DNA of 64,000 bases, taken from assembly GCF_019145435.1 (NCBI RefSeq), contig NZ_JAHSTS010000001.1, forward strand, positions 2,308,001-2,372,000. The letters are read 5' to 3'. The notes beneath the pieces were generated by a model. That model did not search any database, was not told the origin of the DNA, and worked only from the letters and a program-made list of their open reading frames with translations. The number at the start of each line of letters is the position of its first letter. The first letter of the stretch is position 1. This DNA comes from Pseudomonas ekonensis. GTDB taxonomy: Bacteria; Pseudomonadota; Gammaproteobacteria; Pseudomonadales; Pseudomonadaceae. Below are positions 16,085-26,047 of the stretch, one piece after another. Both the position numbers and the translations under genes were made by a program.

Positions 16085-19036
16085 ATGGACGTACACTTCA
16101 AGCCGGCAGCGGTCGGCACCCTGTTGCTCGCGATTTCCGTGGCGCAGGCCCAGGCGCAGTACCTCGAAACCGGCAAGGCCGGCGATCCGGCCAGTTGGCG
16201 CAGCGCCGAGTTCCTGCGCGACTGGGGCCTGGGCCGCATGCAGGCCGACCAAGCGTACGCCGCCGGCATCACCGGCAAAGGCGTGAAGATCGGCGCCCTG
16301 GATTCGGGTTTCGATGCGCCCCATCCCGAGTTCTCCACGGATCGCTACCACCCGGTGCTGGCCAACGGCAGCTACCTGGACGGCTCGCCGTTCAGCGTCA
16401 ATGGCACGCTCAACCCCAACAACGACTCCCACGGCACCCACGTGGTCGGCACCATGGGCGCGGCCCGGGACGGCAACGGCATGCACGGGGTGGCGTACAA
16501 CGCGCAGATCTACGTCGGCAACACCAACAAGAACGACAGTTTCCTGTTCGGCCCCAATCCCGACCCGCGTTATTTCAAGGCCGTGTACGACGCCCTGGCC
16601 GATGCCGGCGTGCGGGCGATCAACAACAGTTGGGGCAGCCAGCCGCCGGACGTCAGCTACCGCACCCTGGCCGACCTGCACGCGGCCTACGCCCAGCACT
16701 GGAACAAGGGCACCTGGCTGGATGCCGCCGCCGACGTGTCGCGCCGCGGCGTGATCAACGTGTTCAGCGCCGGCAACAGCGGTTACCCGAACGCCAGCGT
16801 GCGTTCGGCGCTGCCGTACTTTCAGCCGGACCTGGAAGGCCACTGGCTGGCGGTCTCGGGCCTGGACCAAGGCAACCTGCAAAAGTACAACCAGTGCGGC
16901 ATCGCCAAGTACTGGTGCATCACCACGCCGGGGGCGAAGATCGACAGCACCATTCCCGATGGCGGCTATGCGGTCAAGTCGGGTACCTCGATGGCCGCGC
17001 CCCATGCCACGGGGGCGCTGGCGCTGGTGATGGAACGCTACCCGTACATGACCAACCGCCAGGCGCTGGAAGTGTTGCTGACCACCGCCACGCAACTGGA
17101 CGGCTCGGTCACCGAAGCGCCGACCGCCCAGGTCGGCTGGGGCGTGGCGGATCTGGCCCGGGCGATGCGCGGCCCGGGCCAGTTGCTCGGGGCGTTCGAC
17201 GCGAACCTGGCGGCAGGGCAGCGGGACGTGTGGGGCAACGACATCTCCGACAAGGCGCTGATCCAGCGTCAGAACGAAGACCTCGCCGAACGCGCCGCCT
17301 GGCAGCAGACCTTGCAGACCCGCGGCTGGCAGAACGGCTTGCCGGCGGGCAGCAGCCAGCAGGACCAGACCGACTACGCCGTCGGCACCCTGCGCGATGC
17401 CGCCGCGGCCGGGCGGGTGTATGAAGGCAGCCTGACGAAAAGCGGCGCAGGGCAACTGGTGCTCAGCGGCAACAGCAGCTATCGCGGCGCGACCACGGTC
17501 AACGACGGCCTGCTGACGGTCAACGGTTCGCTGACCTCGGCAGTCACCGTCAACGACGGCGGCAGCCTCGGCGGGTCCGGGCGGATCGGCGCGTTGACCG
17601 CCAACCGCGGCGGACGGGTGGCGCCGGGCAACTCCATCGGCACCCTGAACGTGGCCGGCGACGTGACCTTCGCTCCCGGCTCGACCTACGCGGTGGAGCT
17701 GTCGCCGACCGCCAGCGACCGCATCGTCGCCGGCGGCAGCGCCTCGGTGAGCGGCGCCACCGTCAGCCTGTCGCTGGAGAACAGCCCGACGCTGCTCAGC
17801 ACCGTCGAAGCGAAAAGCCTGCTGGGCCGCTCCTACGACATCCTGCAAGCGGCGGGCGGCATCCAGGGGCAGTTCGCGGCGGTGGTGCCGGACTACCTGT
17901 TCATCGGCGGCAACCTGAGCTACGCCGGCAACGGCGTTCAGCTCGATGTGCAGCGTAACGCGACGTCCTTCGCCAGCGTCGGGCAAACCCCCAACCAGCG
18001 CGCCGTGGCCGGTGCCGCAGAAGCGCTGGGGGCGGGCAACGCCGTCTACGAAAGCCTGTTGCTGTCGGCGACGGCGGCTTCGGCGCAGCAGGCGTTCCAG
18101 CAACTGAGCGGGGAAATCCATCCGGCCCTGGGCTCGATGCTGATCAACGACAGCCGTCAACTGCGCGACGCCGTCGGCGAACGGCTGCGCGACCTGCAGG
18201 CCGCGCAAGGCAACGGCTGGGTCAAGGCCCTGGGCGCCTGGGGCACCACGGATTCGACGCACGACACCGCCGGCTACAGCACCTCGCTCGGCGGCCTGCT
18301 GGCGGGCGTCGACGGCGCCTTGGACGAGCAGACCCGCATCGGCCTGGTCACCGGCTACAGCGACAGCTCGTTGAGCATGGGCTCCGGCACGCACGCGTCG
18401 GCCAAGGTCGACAGCTATCACCTGGGCGTCTACGCCGGCCGCCAGATCCAGGCCTGGCGCCTGAGCGCGGGGGCCGCCTACAGCTGGCACCGCGCTGACG
18501 TGAAGCGCGACCTGCAGTACGGCGACCTCAGCGCCAAGCAAAAGGCCAAGGTCGATGCCGCCACCACTCAGGTGTTCGGCGAAGCGGCGTACCGGCTGGA
18601 CGTGCAGCCGCTGGCGCTGGAACCGTTCGCCCACCTGGCCTGGGTGCATCTGGACAGCGACGGGTTCACCGAAAAGGGCGACGCCGCCGCGCTCAAGGGC
18701 GGTGACGACCGGCGCGACGCGGTGCTCGGCACCCTCGGCGTGCGGGCGGGCAAGACGTTCGCCCTGCCGGCCGGCCAGGCCCTGGACGTCAGCGGCAAGC
18801 TCGGCTGGCAGCACAGCCTCAGCGACATCGAGTCCGAACGGCACCTGCGCTTCGCCAGCGGCACCGCGCCGTACACGGTCGAGAGTTCGCCGCTGGTGCG
18901 CGACGCCGCCGTGGTGGGCGTGCAGGCCAGCCTGGCGCTGAGCCGCGATGTGCGGGTGAACCTGGATTACGCCGGCCAGCTGGCCAGCCGCGAGAAGAGC
19001 CACGGGGTGGGCTTGAGCCTGAACTGGCAGTTTTGA
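16085..19036 (+). CDS. prtA: Subtilase-family autotransporter serine protease
   Basis: Surface or secreted protease of 983 residues with type Va architecture. The signal peptide is roughly residues 1-25 (ending AQAQAQ). The subtilase domain has the catalytic triad D73 (ALDSGFD), H116 (SHGTHVVGT) and S302 (SGTSMAAPHATG). An autotransporter-associated beta-strand repeat follows (GAGQLVLSGNSSYRGATTV, about 455-490) with the GNSIGTLNVAG linker. The C-terminal beta-barrel of about 270 residues ends in an aromatic residue (LNWQF). This corresponds to the PrtA position in the aprX-lipA operon of P. fluorescens B52. It does not need AprDEF. The gene is a clear paralogue of the next one. The nearby GTG codons at 16076 and 16079 are alternative starts. 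Confidence 0.92.
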   Translation: MDVHFKPAAVGTLLLAISVAQAQAQYLETGKAGDPASWRSAEFLRDWGLGRMQADQAYAAGITGKGVKIGALDSGFDAPHPEFSTDRYHPVLANGSYLDGSPFSVNGTLNPNNDSHGTHVVGTMGAARDGNGMHGVAYNAQIYVGNTNKNDSFLFGPNPDPRYFKAVYDALADAGVRAINNSWGSQPPDVSYRTLADLHAAYAQHWNKGTWLDAAADVSRRGVINVFSAGNSGYPNASVRSALPYFQPDLEGHWLAVSGLDQGNLQKYNQCGIAKYWCITTPGAKIDSTIPDGGYAVKSGTSMAAPHATGALALVMERYPYMTNRQALEVLLTTATQLDGSVTEAPTAQVGWGVADLARAMRGPGQLLGAFDANLAAGQRDVWGNDISDKALIQRQNEDLAERAAWQQTLQTRGWQNGLPAGSSQQDQTDYAVGTLRDAAAAGRVYEGSLTKSGAGQLVLSGNSSYRGATTVNDGLLTVNGSLTSAVTVNDGGSLGGSGRIGALTANRGGRVAPGNSIGTLNVAGDVTFAPGSTYAVELSPTASDRIVAGGSASVSGATVSLSLENSPTLLSTVEAKSLLGRSYDILQAAGGIQGQFAAVVPDYLFIGGNLSYAGNGVQLDVQRNATSFASVGQTPNQRAVAGAAEALGAGNAVYESLLLSATAASAQQAFQQLSGEIHPALGSMLINDSRQLRDAVGERLRDLQAAQGNGWVKALGAWGTTDSTHDTAGYSTSLGGLLAGVDGALDEQTRIGLVTGYSDSSLSMGSGTHASAKVDSYHLGVYAGRQIQAWRLSAGAAYSWHRADVKRDLQYGDLSAKQKAKVDAATTQVFGEAAYRLDVQPLALEPFAHLAWVHLDSDGFTEKGDAAALKGGDDRRDAVLGTLGVRAGKTFALPAGQALDVSGKLGWQHSLSDIESERHLRFASGTAPYTVESSPLVRDAAVVGVQASLALSRDVRVNLDYAGQLASREKSHGVGLSLNWQF

Positions 19037-19169
19037 AGGCGGGGGAGTGCGGCCCGCCTGTTTGCGGCGGCTGCGCCGTCGGGTCGCAGCGCGCTCCCTC
19101 GCCACAGGGTGGTCCTCGACGCGTCGAGGAAAAAGGATTTTGTGCAACATCACTAAGGAAGGTCGCTGG

Positions 19170-22100
19170 ATGAAAAACAACAACACCCCCGCGCAATCGG
19201 GTGGACGCTTTCGCCTGAAAACCCTCAACGGCGCGCTGCTCTGCGCGCTGGCCACCTGGGGCAACGCCCAGGCGGCGCCCTACGTGGAGAACGGCCGGGC
19301 CGGGGACCCGGCCAGTTGGCGCAGCGCCGAATTCCAGGCCGACTGGGGCCTGGGCGCCATCGGCGCGGACTATGCCTACGCCGCCGGGTACTCCGGCAAA
19401 GGCGTGAAACTGGGGATCTTCGACCAGCCGGTGTACGCCGCGCACCCGGAGTTCTCCGGCGCGAACAAGGTCGTCACCCTGGTGACCCGCGGCATCCGCG
19501 AGTACACCGACCCCTACATTCCGGTCAAGGCAGGCGATGCGTTTGTCTATGACGGCTCGCCTTCGGTGGGCTCCAACGGCAAGCTCGGCGCCCACGGCAC
19601 CCACGTCGGCGGCATCGCCGCCGGCAGCCGCGACGGCGGGGTGATGCACGGCGTGGCGTTCGGCGCGCAGATCATCAGCGCCGACAACGGCGACCCGGGC
19701 CCGGAAGACGGGATCGTGCGCGGCAACGACGGCGCCGTGTACAAGGCCGGCTGGGACGCCCTGATCGCCAGCGGTGCGCGGATCATCAACAACAGCTGGG
19801 GGATCGGCATCACCGACCGCTTCGACCTCGGCGGCCGCGATCCGGCGTACCCGCACTTCACCGTCAACGACGCGCAATTGCAGTTCAACGAGATCCGCCA
19901 GCTGATGGGCACCAAGCCCGGCGGCGCCTACGACGGCGCCATCGCGGCGGCGCGCAGCGGGATCGTGACGATCTTCGCCGCCGGCAACGACTACAACCTG
20001 AACAACCCGGACGCCATCGCCGGCCTCGGCTACTTCGTGCCGGACATCGCGCCCAACTGGATGACGGTGGCGGCGCTGCAGAAGAACCCGAACCAGGGCA
20101 GCCCGATCCCGTACACCCTCAGCACCTTTTCCTCGCGCTGCGGCTACACCGCGAGCTTCTGCGTGTCGGCCCCCGGCACCCGGATCTACAGCTCGATCAT
20201 CGAAGGCACCAACGCCGACAACCTGACCACCGGCTACGCCAACTACAACGGCACGTCGATGGCCGCGCCCCATGCCGCCGGTTCCGTGGCGGTGCTGATG
20301 GAGCGCTTCCCGTACATGACCGGCGCCGAAGTCGCCAGCGTGCTGCGCACCACCGCGACCGACCTGGGCGCACCGGGCATCGACGCCCTGTACGGCTGGG
20401 GCATGATCAACCTGCGCAAGGCCATCGACGGCCCGGCGATGTTCGTCACCGCCCAGGACATCCCGGCGGAGTTCCGTGTCGACGGCGCCTACGGCAACGG
20501 CCAGTTCGTCGCTGACCTGCCGGGCATCGGCGCGGTGCTGGACGCCGGCAAACCGAGCCAGCGGCTGTGCACCGACATCACCTGCGGGCTCGATGTGTGG
20601 CGCAACGACATTTCCGGCCACGGCGGCCTGACCAAGCAAGGCCTCGGCACCCTGGTGCTGGCCGGCGCCAACACCTACGCAGGCCCCACCCTGGTGAACC
20701 AGGGACGCCTGGCGATCAACGGCTCGCTGACCTCGGCGGTCACCGTCAACGACAGCGGCATCCTGGGCGGCAACGGCCGGATCGGCGCCCTGAGCGTGAA
20801 GCGCGGCGGCACCGTGGCGCCGGGCAACTCCATCGGCACCTTGAACGTGGCCGGTGACGTGACCTTCGAGCCGGGCTCGACCTACGCGGTGGAGGTCTCG
20901 CCCACCAGCAGCGACCAGATCGTCGCCAGCGGCAAGGCGATCATCGACGGCGCCACGGTCAGCCTGTCCCTGGAGAACAGCCCGACCCTGCTGACCAGCG
21001 CCCAGGTCAAATCCCTGCTCGGCACCCGCTACGACATCCTGCAGGCGGCCGGCGGCATCGAAGGGCGCTTCGGCCAGGTGCTGCCGAACTATGCGTTCCT
21101 CGGCGGCATCCTCGACTACTCGACCGGCGGGATCGGGCTGACCGTCGCGCGCAACGGCGCATCGTTCGCCAGCGTCGGCGCGACCCCGAACCAGCGCGCC
21201 GTCGGCGCCGCCGCCGAAGCCCTCGGCGCGGGCAACGCCCTGTACGAAACCCTGCTGCTGTCGGCCACCCCGGCGGACGCGCAACAGGCCTTCCAGCAAC
21301 TGACCGGCGAGATCCACCCGGCCATCGGCACGCTGCTGATCAACGACAGCCGCCACCTGCGCGATGCGGTGGGCGAACGTCTGCGCGAACGCGACATGTT
21401 CGACGCCGGCGCCCCCACCGACGACCGCAGCAACGCCTGGTTCAAAGTGCTCGGCGCCTGGGGCAAGAGCGACGGCGGGCATGACTACGCCGACTCCACC
21501 AGCTCCATCGGCGGCTTGCTGCTGGGTGTCGACGGGCTGATCGCCGACAACACCCGCCTGGGCTTCGTGACCGGTTACAGCGACAGCTCGCTGAGCATGG
21601 GCGAGGGCACGCACTCGTCGGCCAAGGTCGACAGCTACCACCTGGGCGCCTACCTGGGGCATCAGATGGACGCGTGGCGCCTGACCGTGGGCGGCGCGTA
21701 CGGCTGGCACCGCATCGACGTCAAGCGTGACCTGGCGTTCGGCGACGTCAGCGGCAAGCAGAAGGTCAAGCGCGACGCCACCACCGCACAGCTGTTCACC
21801 GAAGCGGCCTACGACCTGGGCCTGAAACCGATGAACCTGGAGCCGTTTGTCAACCTGGCCTACGTGCACCTGAACAGCGACAGCTTCACCGAGAAGGGTG
21901 ACGCGGCGGCGCTCAAGGGCGGCGAAGACAACCGCGACGCGGTGCTGTCGACCCTCGGCGTTCGGGCCAAGCGCACGTTCGCGCTGACGGACAAGCAACA
22001 ACTGGAACTGGGCGCGAGCCTGGGCTGGCAGCACAATCTGAGCGGCGTGGACTCGAAGGAGCACCTGGCCTTCGCCAACGGCAACAGCGCGTTCACCGTG

Positions 22101-22256
22101 CAGAGCGTGTCGATGGACCGCGATGCCGCCGTGGTCGGCGTGCGCGCCGGGCTGGCCGTGGGCAGCGCCGCCCGTGTGAGCCTGGATTACAACGGACTGA
22201 TCGGCGAGCGGGAAAAGGACCACGGCGTGGGCCTGACCCTCGACTGGGCATTCTGA
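19170..22256 (+). CDS. prtB: Second subtilase-family autotransporter serine protease
   Basis: Protease autotransporter of 1028 residues, with the same layout as its upstream neighbour. The signal peptide ends near GNAQAA. The subtilase domain has D85, H142 (AHGTHVGGIAAG) and S363 (NGTSMAAPHAAG). A beta-strand repeat linker and a C-terminal barrel ending in LDWAF complete it. The Asp motif reads IFDQPV rather than the usual D-S/T-G. The mature N-terminus shares AGDPASWRSAEF with PrtA, and long stretches of linker and barrel are near-identical, so the pair arose by tandem duplication. The start is set by AAGGAAGG ten bases upstream. It matches the prtB position of the P. fluorescens apr operon. 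Only 33 bases separate it from pueB. Confidence 0.92.
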   Translation: MKNNNTPAQSGGRFRLKTLNGALLCALATWGNAQAAPYVENGRAGDPASWRSAEFQADWGLGAIGADYAYAAGYSGKGVKLGIFDQPVYAAHPEFSGANKVVTLVTRGIREYTDPYIPVKAGDAFVYDGSPSVGSNGKLGAHGTHVGGIAAGSRDGGVMHGVAFGAQIISADNGDPGPEDGIVRGNDGAVYKAGWDALIASGARIINNSWGIGITDRFDLGGRDPAYPHFTVNDAQLQFNEIRQLMGTKPGGAYDGAIAAARSGIVTIFAAGNDYNLNNPDAIAGLGYFVPDIAPNWMTVAALQKNPNQGSPIPYTLSTFSSRCGYTASFCVSAPGTRIYSSIIEGTNADNLTTGYANYNGTSMAAPHAAGSVAVLMERFPYMTGAEVASVLRTTATDLGAPGIDALYGWGMINLRKAIDGPAMFVTAQDIPAEFRVDGAYGNGQFVADLPGIGAVLDAGKPSQRLCTDITCGLDVWRNDISGHGGLTKQGLGTLVLAGANTYAGPTLVNQGRLAINGSLTSAVTVNDSGILGGNGRIGALSVKRGGTVAPGNSIGTLNVAGDVTFEPGSTYAVEVSPTSSDQIVASGKAIIDGATVSLSLENSPTLLTSAQVKSLLGTRYDILQAAGGIEGRFGQVLPNYAFLGGILDYSTGGIGLTVARNGASFASVGATPNQRAVGAAAEALGAGNALYETLLLSATPADAQQAFQQLTGEIHPAIGTLLINDSRHLRDAVGERLRERDMFDAGAPTDDRSNAWFKVLGAWGKSDGGHDYADSTSSIGGLLLGVDGLIADNTRLGFVTGYSDSSLSMGEGTHSSAKVDSYHLGAYLGHQMDAWRLTVGGAYGWHRIDVKRDLAFGDVSGKQKVKRDATTAQLFTEAAYDLGLKPMNLEPFVNLAYVHLNSDSFTEKGDAAALKGGEDNRDAVLSTLGVRAKRTFALTDKQQLELGASLGWQHNLSGVDSKEHLAFANGNSAFTVQSVSMDRDAAVVGVRAGLAVGSAARVSLDYNGLIGEREKDHGVGLTLDWAF

Positions 22257-22289
22257 GACGAAGTTTTTTGATGGAAGAGAGAGTGCGAC

Positions 22290-23978
22290 ATGGGAGTGTT
22301 TGACTATAAGAATGCCGACGGCAAAGCGTTGTACAGCGATGCCATCGCATTGACGCTGTATGCCTACACGCCGACCGGCAAACCGCTGCCGGCCACCGGC
22401 TGGGCGCCGGTCACCGCCAAGGCGCTGGGGTATCAGGGCAAGGTCGGCGCGCAGGGCACGTTCTTCGGCGAGAAGGACGGGTTCACCAGCGCCGAGGCCG
22501 AAGTGCTCGGCAAGTACGACGCCGCCGGCAAGCTGATCGGCATCGGCGTGGCCTTCCGGGGCACCGGCGGGCTGGGCTACAGCGACACCTTCGGCGACAT
22601 GAAGAACAACCTGCTGGCGGCGATCGGCCCGGTGGACTACGCGACCAACTACGCCAAGAACGCCTTCGACAACCTGCTCAAGGCGGTGGCGGCGTTCGCC
22701 GCCGCCAACGGCATCGCGGCCAAGGACGTGCTGTTCAGCGGCCACAGCCTGGGCGGGTTGGGCGTCAACAGCGTGGCCGAACTGAGCGCGAGCAACTGGG
22801 GCGGGTTCTTCAAGGACGCGAACTACATTTCGTTCGCCTCGCCGACCCAGAGCAGCACCGGCAACAACGTGCTGAACATCGGGTTCGAGAATGACCCGGT
22901 GTTCCGGGTGCTGGACGGCACCACGTTCAGCAGCGCCTCGCTGGGCAAGCACGATGCGCCGCACGACTCGACCACCGACAACATCGTCAACTTCAACGAC
23001 CAGTACGCGTCCACCGCGCAGAACCTGGTGCCGTTCAGCATCCTCAATCCGCTGAACTGGTCGGCCCATGGCTCGCTGGGGTACGCCGACGGCCTGAACC
23101 GGGTGATCGGCTCATCGTTCTACAACCTCACCGGCAAGGACTCGACCATCATCGTCTCCAACCTGGAAGAGGCCTCCCGGGGCAAGACCTGGGTGGAGGA
23201 CCTGGGCCGCAGCGGCGAGCCGCACACCGGCAGCACGTTCATCATCGGCACCGACAGCAACGACTGGCTCAAGGGCGGGGCGGGCAACGACTTCCTCGAA
23301 GGCCGCGCCGGCGACGACCGGTTCCGTGACGACGGCGGGTTCAACATCCTGCTCGGCGGCCAGGGCCACAACACCTTCGAGCTGCAGAAGCCGCTGCAGA
23401 ACTTCAGCTTCGCCAACGACGGCGACGGCACGCTGTACGTGCGCGACGCCTACGGCGGCATCAGCCTGACCCGCGACATCGGGGCGCTGGTGAGCAAGGA
23501 GTCGGGCTCGTGGTGGGGCAGCAAGGAGATCACCTGGACCGTCACCGCCAAAGGCCTGAGCAACGGCAGTGAACTGACCCAGTACAACCATTCGCTCAGC
23601 GGCGACGGCTACGGCAATGCGTTGCACGCCACCGCCGACGGCGACTGGCTGTTCGGCCTGGGCGGCGATGACCGGCTGGTCAGCGACAAGGGCCATGTGA
23701 CCTTCGTCGGCGGCGCCGGCAACGACGTGATGACAGCGATGGGGGGCAACAACACCTTCCTGTTCAGCGGCGCGTTCGGCTTCGACACGATCAACGGCTA
23801 CCAGGGCGGCGACAAACTGGTGTTCATGGGCGTGCAGGGCGCGGGGCAGGGTTACGACTACAAGCAGCATGCGTCGCAGTCCGGAGGCGATACCGTGCTG
23901 AAGATTGGCGACTATGCCGTGACTCTTGTTGGGGTTGGAGTCGGTAATCTGTCGGATTCGAGTTTCGTGTTCGCGTAA
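22290..23978 (+). CDS. pueB: Family I.3 RTX lipase / polyurethanase, short form lacking lid 1
   Basis: Secreted esterase/lipase of 562 residues, close to PueB of P. chlororaphis/P. protegens (565 aa). The catalytic triad by alignment with PueA is S153 in GHSLGG, D202 (ENDPVF) and H260 (SAHGSLGYADG). RTX-like repeats follow (GGAGNDFLEGRAGDDRF, GGAGNDVMTAMGGNN), and the C-terminus SDSSFVFA is a type I export signal. There is no signal peptide, so export should be by AprDEF. Compared with PueA it lacks about 48 residues (PueA 30-87), the region that forms lid 1 of the MIS38 lipase; three further residues are lost near lid 2. It may therefore show esterase-like, non-interfacial behaviour. Confidence 0.9.
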   Translation: MGVFDYKNADGKALYSDAIALTLYAYTPTGKPLPATGWAPVTAKALGYQGKVGAQGTFFGEKDGFTSAEAEVLGKYDAAGKLIGIGVAFRGTGGLGYSDTFGDMKNNLLAAIGPVDYATNYAKNAFDNLLKAVAAFAAANGIAAKDVLFSGHSLGGLGVNSVAELSASNWGGFFKDANYISFASPTQSSTGNNVLNIGFENDPVFRVLDGTTFSSASLGKHDAPHDSTTDNIVNFNDQYASTAQNLVPFSILNPLNWSAHGSLGYADGLNRVIGSSFYNLTGKDSTIIVSNLEEASRGKTWVEDLGRSGEPHTGSTFIIGTDSNDWLKGGAGNDFLEGRAGDDRFRDDGGFNILLGGQGHNTFELQKPLQNFSFANDGDGTLYVRDAYGGISLTRDIGALVSKESGSWWGSKEITWTVTAKGLSNGSELTQYNHSLSGDGYGNALHATADGDWLFGLGGDDRLVSDKGHVTFVGGAGNDVMTAMGGNNTFLFSGAFGFDTINGYQGGDKLVFMGVQGAGQGYDYKQHASQSGGDTVLKIGDYAVTLVGVGVGNLSDSSFVFA

Positions 23979-23983
23979 GAGGT

Positions 23984-24013
23984 ATGCGGGAGCGGGGTCG
24001 CCCGCTCCCGCAT
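23984..24013 (+). repeat. REP-like hairpin between pueB and pueA
   Basis: ATGCGGGAGCG, short loop, CGCTCCCGCAT: a near-perfect palindrome just after the pueB stop. A second REP-like half (TGTGGGAGCCGGCCCTGCTG) follows at 24026. It may stabilise pueB mRNA or attenuate reading into pueA. Confidence 0.7.
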
Positions 24014-24182
24014 CGAGCAGGACTCTGTGGGAGCCGGCCCTGCTGGCGATGGCGGCCGCAAAGCCGCCGCATCTCCCGCATGAGAGCAGTGCAAAACGTA
24101 GTGAAATGCTCCGGGGCGTCCCCGTGGGGCGCCTTGGTTGTGGGCTATCTCTGACAATTCCAAAAAAAGAGAGGCAACAGCA

Positions 24183-26036
24183 ATGGGTGTGTATGACTAC
24201 AAGAACTTCAGTACGGCGGAATCCAAGGCGCTGTTCAGCGACGCCATGGCCATTACGCTGTACTCCTACCATAACCTCGACAACGGCTTCGCCGTGGGTT
24301 ACCAGCAGAACGGTTTCGGCATCGGCCTGCCGCTGACGCTGATCAAGGCGTTGATCGGCGGCACCGATTCGCAAGGGGTGATTCCCGGCATCCCCTGGAA
24401 CCCGGATTCGGAAAAGGCCGCGCTCGACGCGGTGAAGAAGGCCGGCTGGACCCCCATCACCGCCTCGCAGTTGGGCTACGACGGCAAGACCGACGCCCGG
24501 GGAACCTTCTTCGGCGAAAAGGCCGGCTACACCAGCGCCCAGGTGGAGATCCTCGGCAAATACGACGCCCAGGGCCACCTCACGGAAATCGGCATCGCCT
24601 TCCGTGGCACCAGCGGTCCGCGGGAAATCCTCCTGCGCGACTCCATCGGCGACGTGATCAACGACCTGATGGCGGCGTTCGGGCCCAAGGACTATGCGAA
24701 GAACTACGTCGGCAATGCGTTCAACGATCTGCTCGCCGATGTGGTGGCGTTCGCCAAGGCCAACGGCTTGACCGGCAAGGACGTGCTGGTCAGCGGCCAC
24801 AGCCTGGGCGGGCTGGCGGTCAACAGCCTGGCGGATCTGAGCGGCGACAAGTGGGGCGGGTTCTTCAAGGACTCCAACTACATCGCCTACGCCTCGCCGA
24901 CCCAGAGCAGCACCGACAAGGTGCTCAACATCGGCTACGAGAACGACCCGGTGTTCCGTGCGCTGGACGGCTCGTCCTTCACCGGCGCCACCCTGGGCGT
25001 GCACGATGCGCCGAAGGAGTCGGCCACCGACAACATCGTCAGCTTCAACGACCACTACGCCTCGACCGCGTGGAACCTGTTGCCGTACTCGATCGCCAAC
25101 ATCCCGACCTGGATCTCGCACCTGCCCACCGCCTACGGCGACGGCATGAACCGCATCATCGAATCGAAGTTCTACGACCTGACCAGCAAGGACTCGACGA
25201 TCATCGTCGCCAACCTGTCGGATCCGGCGCGGGCCAACACCTGGGTGCAGGACCTGAACCGCAACGCCGAAACCCACAAGGGCAGCACCTTCATCATCGG
25301 CAGCGACGGCAATGACCTGATCCAGGGCGGCAGCGGCAACGACTACCTGGAAGGCCGTGCCGGCAACGACACCTTCCGCGACAGCGGCGGCTACAACATC
25401 CTGCTCGGCGGCGCGGGCAACAACACCCTCGACCTGCAGCAGTCGGTGAACAAGTTCACCTTCGCCAACGACGGCGCCGGCAACCTGTACGTACGCGACG
25501 CCAACGGCGGCATCAGCATCACCCGCGACATCGGCAGCATCGTCACCAAGGAGCCGGGGTTCCTCTGGGGCCTGTTCAAGGATGACGTCACCCACACCGT
25601 GACCGCCGACGGCCTGAAGGTGGGCGGCAACGTCACGCAATACGCGTCGAGCGTGAAGGGCGGCGCAGGCGCCGATACGCTCAAGGCGGGCGCGGGCGGC
25701 AGTTGGCTGTTCGGCCTTGACGGCAACGACCACCTGATCGGCGGGGCGGGCAACGACGTGTTCGTCGGCGGCGCCGGCAACGACCTGATGGAGTCGGGGG
25801 GCGGGGCGGACACGTTCCTGTTCAACGGCGCGTTCGGCCAGGACCGGGTGGTGGGCTTCACGGGCAACGACAAGCTGGTGTTCCTCGGCGTTCAGGGTGT
25901 GCTGCCCAACGAGGATTTCCGCGCTCATGCCACCGCAGTGGGGCAGGACACCGTGCTGAAGTTCGGCGCCGATACGGTGACGCTGGTGGGGGTGTCGCTG
26001 AGCGGCCTCAGCGCTGACAGCATCGTCATGGCCTGA
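24183..26036 (+). CDS. pueA: Family I.3 RTX lipase / polyurethanase PueA
   Basis: Secreted lipase of exactly 617 residues, the length of PueA and of the structurally known Pseudomonas sp. MIS38 lipase. The catalytic triad S207 (GHSLGG), D255 (ENDPVF) and H313 (SHLPTAYGDG) falls on the same residue numbers as in the MIS38 enzyme. The lid 1 region is intact (DNGFAVGYQQNGFGIGL onward). RTX repeats (GGSGNDYLEGRAGNDTF, GGAGNDVFVGGAGNDLM) bind calcium after export, and the C-terminus ADSIVMA is the type I secretion signal. It hydrolyses triacylglycerols; homologues also cleave polyester polyurethane. It is the last recognised enzyme gene of the operon. Confidence 0.95.
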   Translation: MGVYDYKNFSTAESKALFSDAMAITLYSYHNLDNGFAVGYQQNGFGIGLPLTLIKALIGGTDSQGVIPGIPWNPDSEKAALDAVKKAGWTPITASQLGYDGKTDARGTFFGEKAGYTSAQVEILGKYDAQGHLTEIGIAFRGTSGPREILLRDSIGDVINDLMAAFGPKDYAKNYVGNAFNDLLADVVAFAKANGLTGKDVLVSGHSLGGLAVNSLADLSGDKWGGFFKDSNYIAYASPTQSSTDKVLNIGYENDPVFRALDGSSFTGATLGVHDAPKESATDNIVSFNDHYASTAWNLLPYSIANIPTWISHLPTAYGDGMNRIIESKFYDLTSKDSTIIVANLSDPARANTWVQDLNRNAETHKGSTFIIGSDGNDLIQGGSGNDYLEGRAGNDTFRDSGGYNILLGGAGNNTLDLQQSVNKFTFANDGAGNLYVRDANGGISITRDIGSIVTKEPGFLWGLFKDDVTHTVTADGLKVGGNVTQYASSVKGGAGADTLKAGAGGSWLFGLDGNDHLIGGAGNDVFVGGAGNDLMESGGGADTFLFNGAFGQDRVVGFTGNDKLVFLGVQGVLPNEDFRAHATAVGQDTVLKFGADTVTLVGVSLSGLSADSIVMA

Positions 26037-26047
26037 TAGCCGAAAGC

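Noticed and set aside
18819..23069. Very long open frame (over 1400 codons) on the minus strand opposite prtB and pueB
   Set aside because: It mirrors the real genes on the other strand; its residues are the Ala/Gly/Arg/Val/His-rich kind produced by antisense reading of GC3-rich DNA, and no domain is recognisable. The same applies to the long minus-strand frames at 1946-4039, 15863-19264 and 23112-26207.
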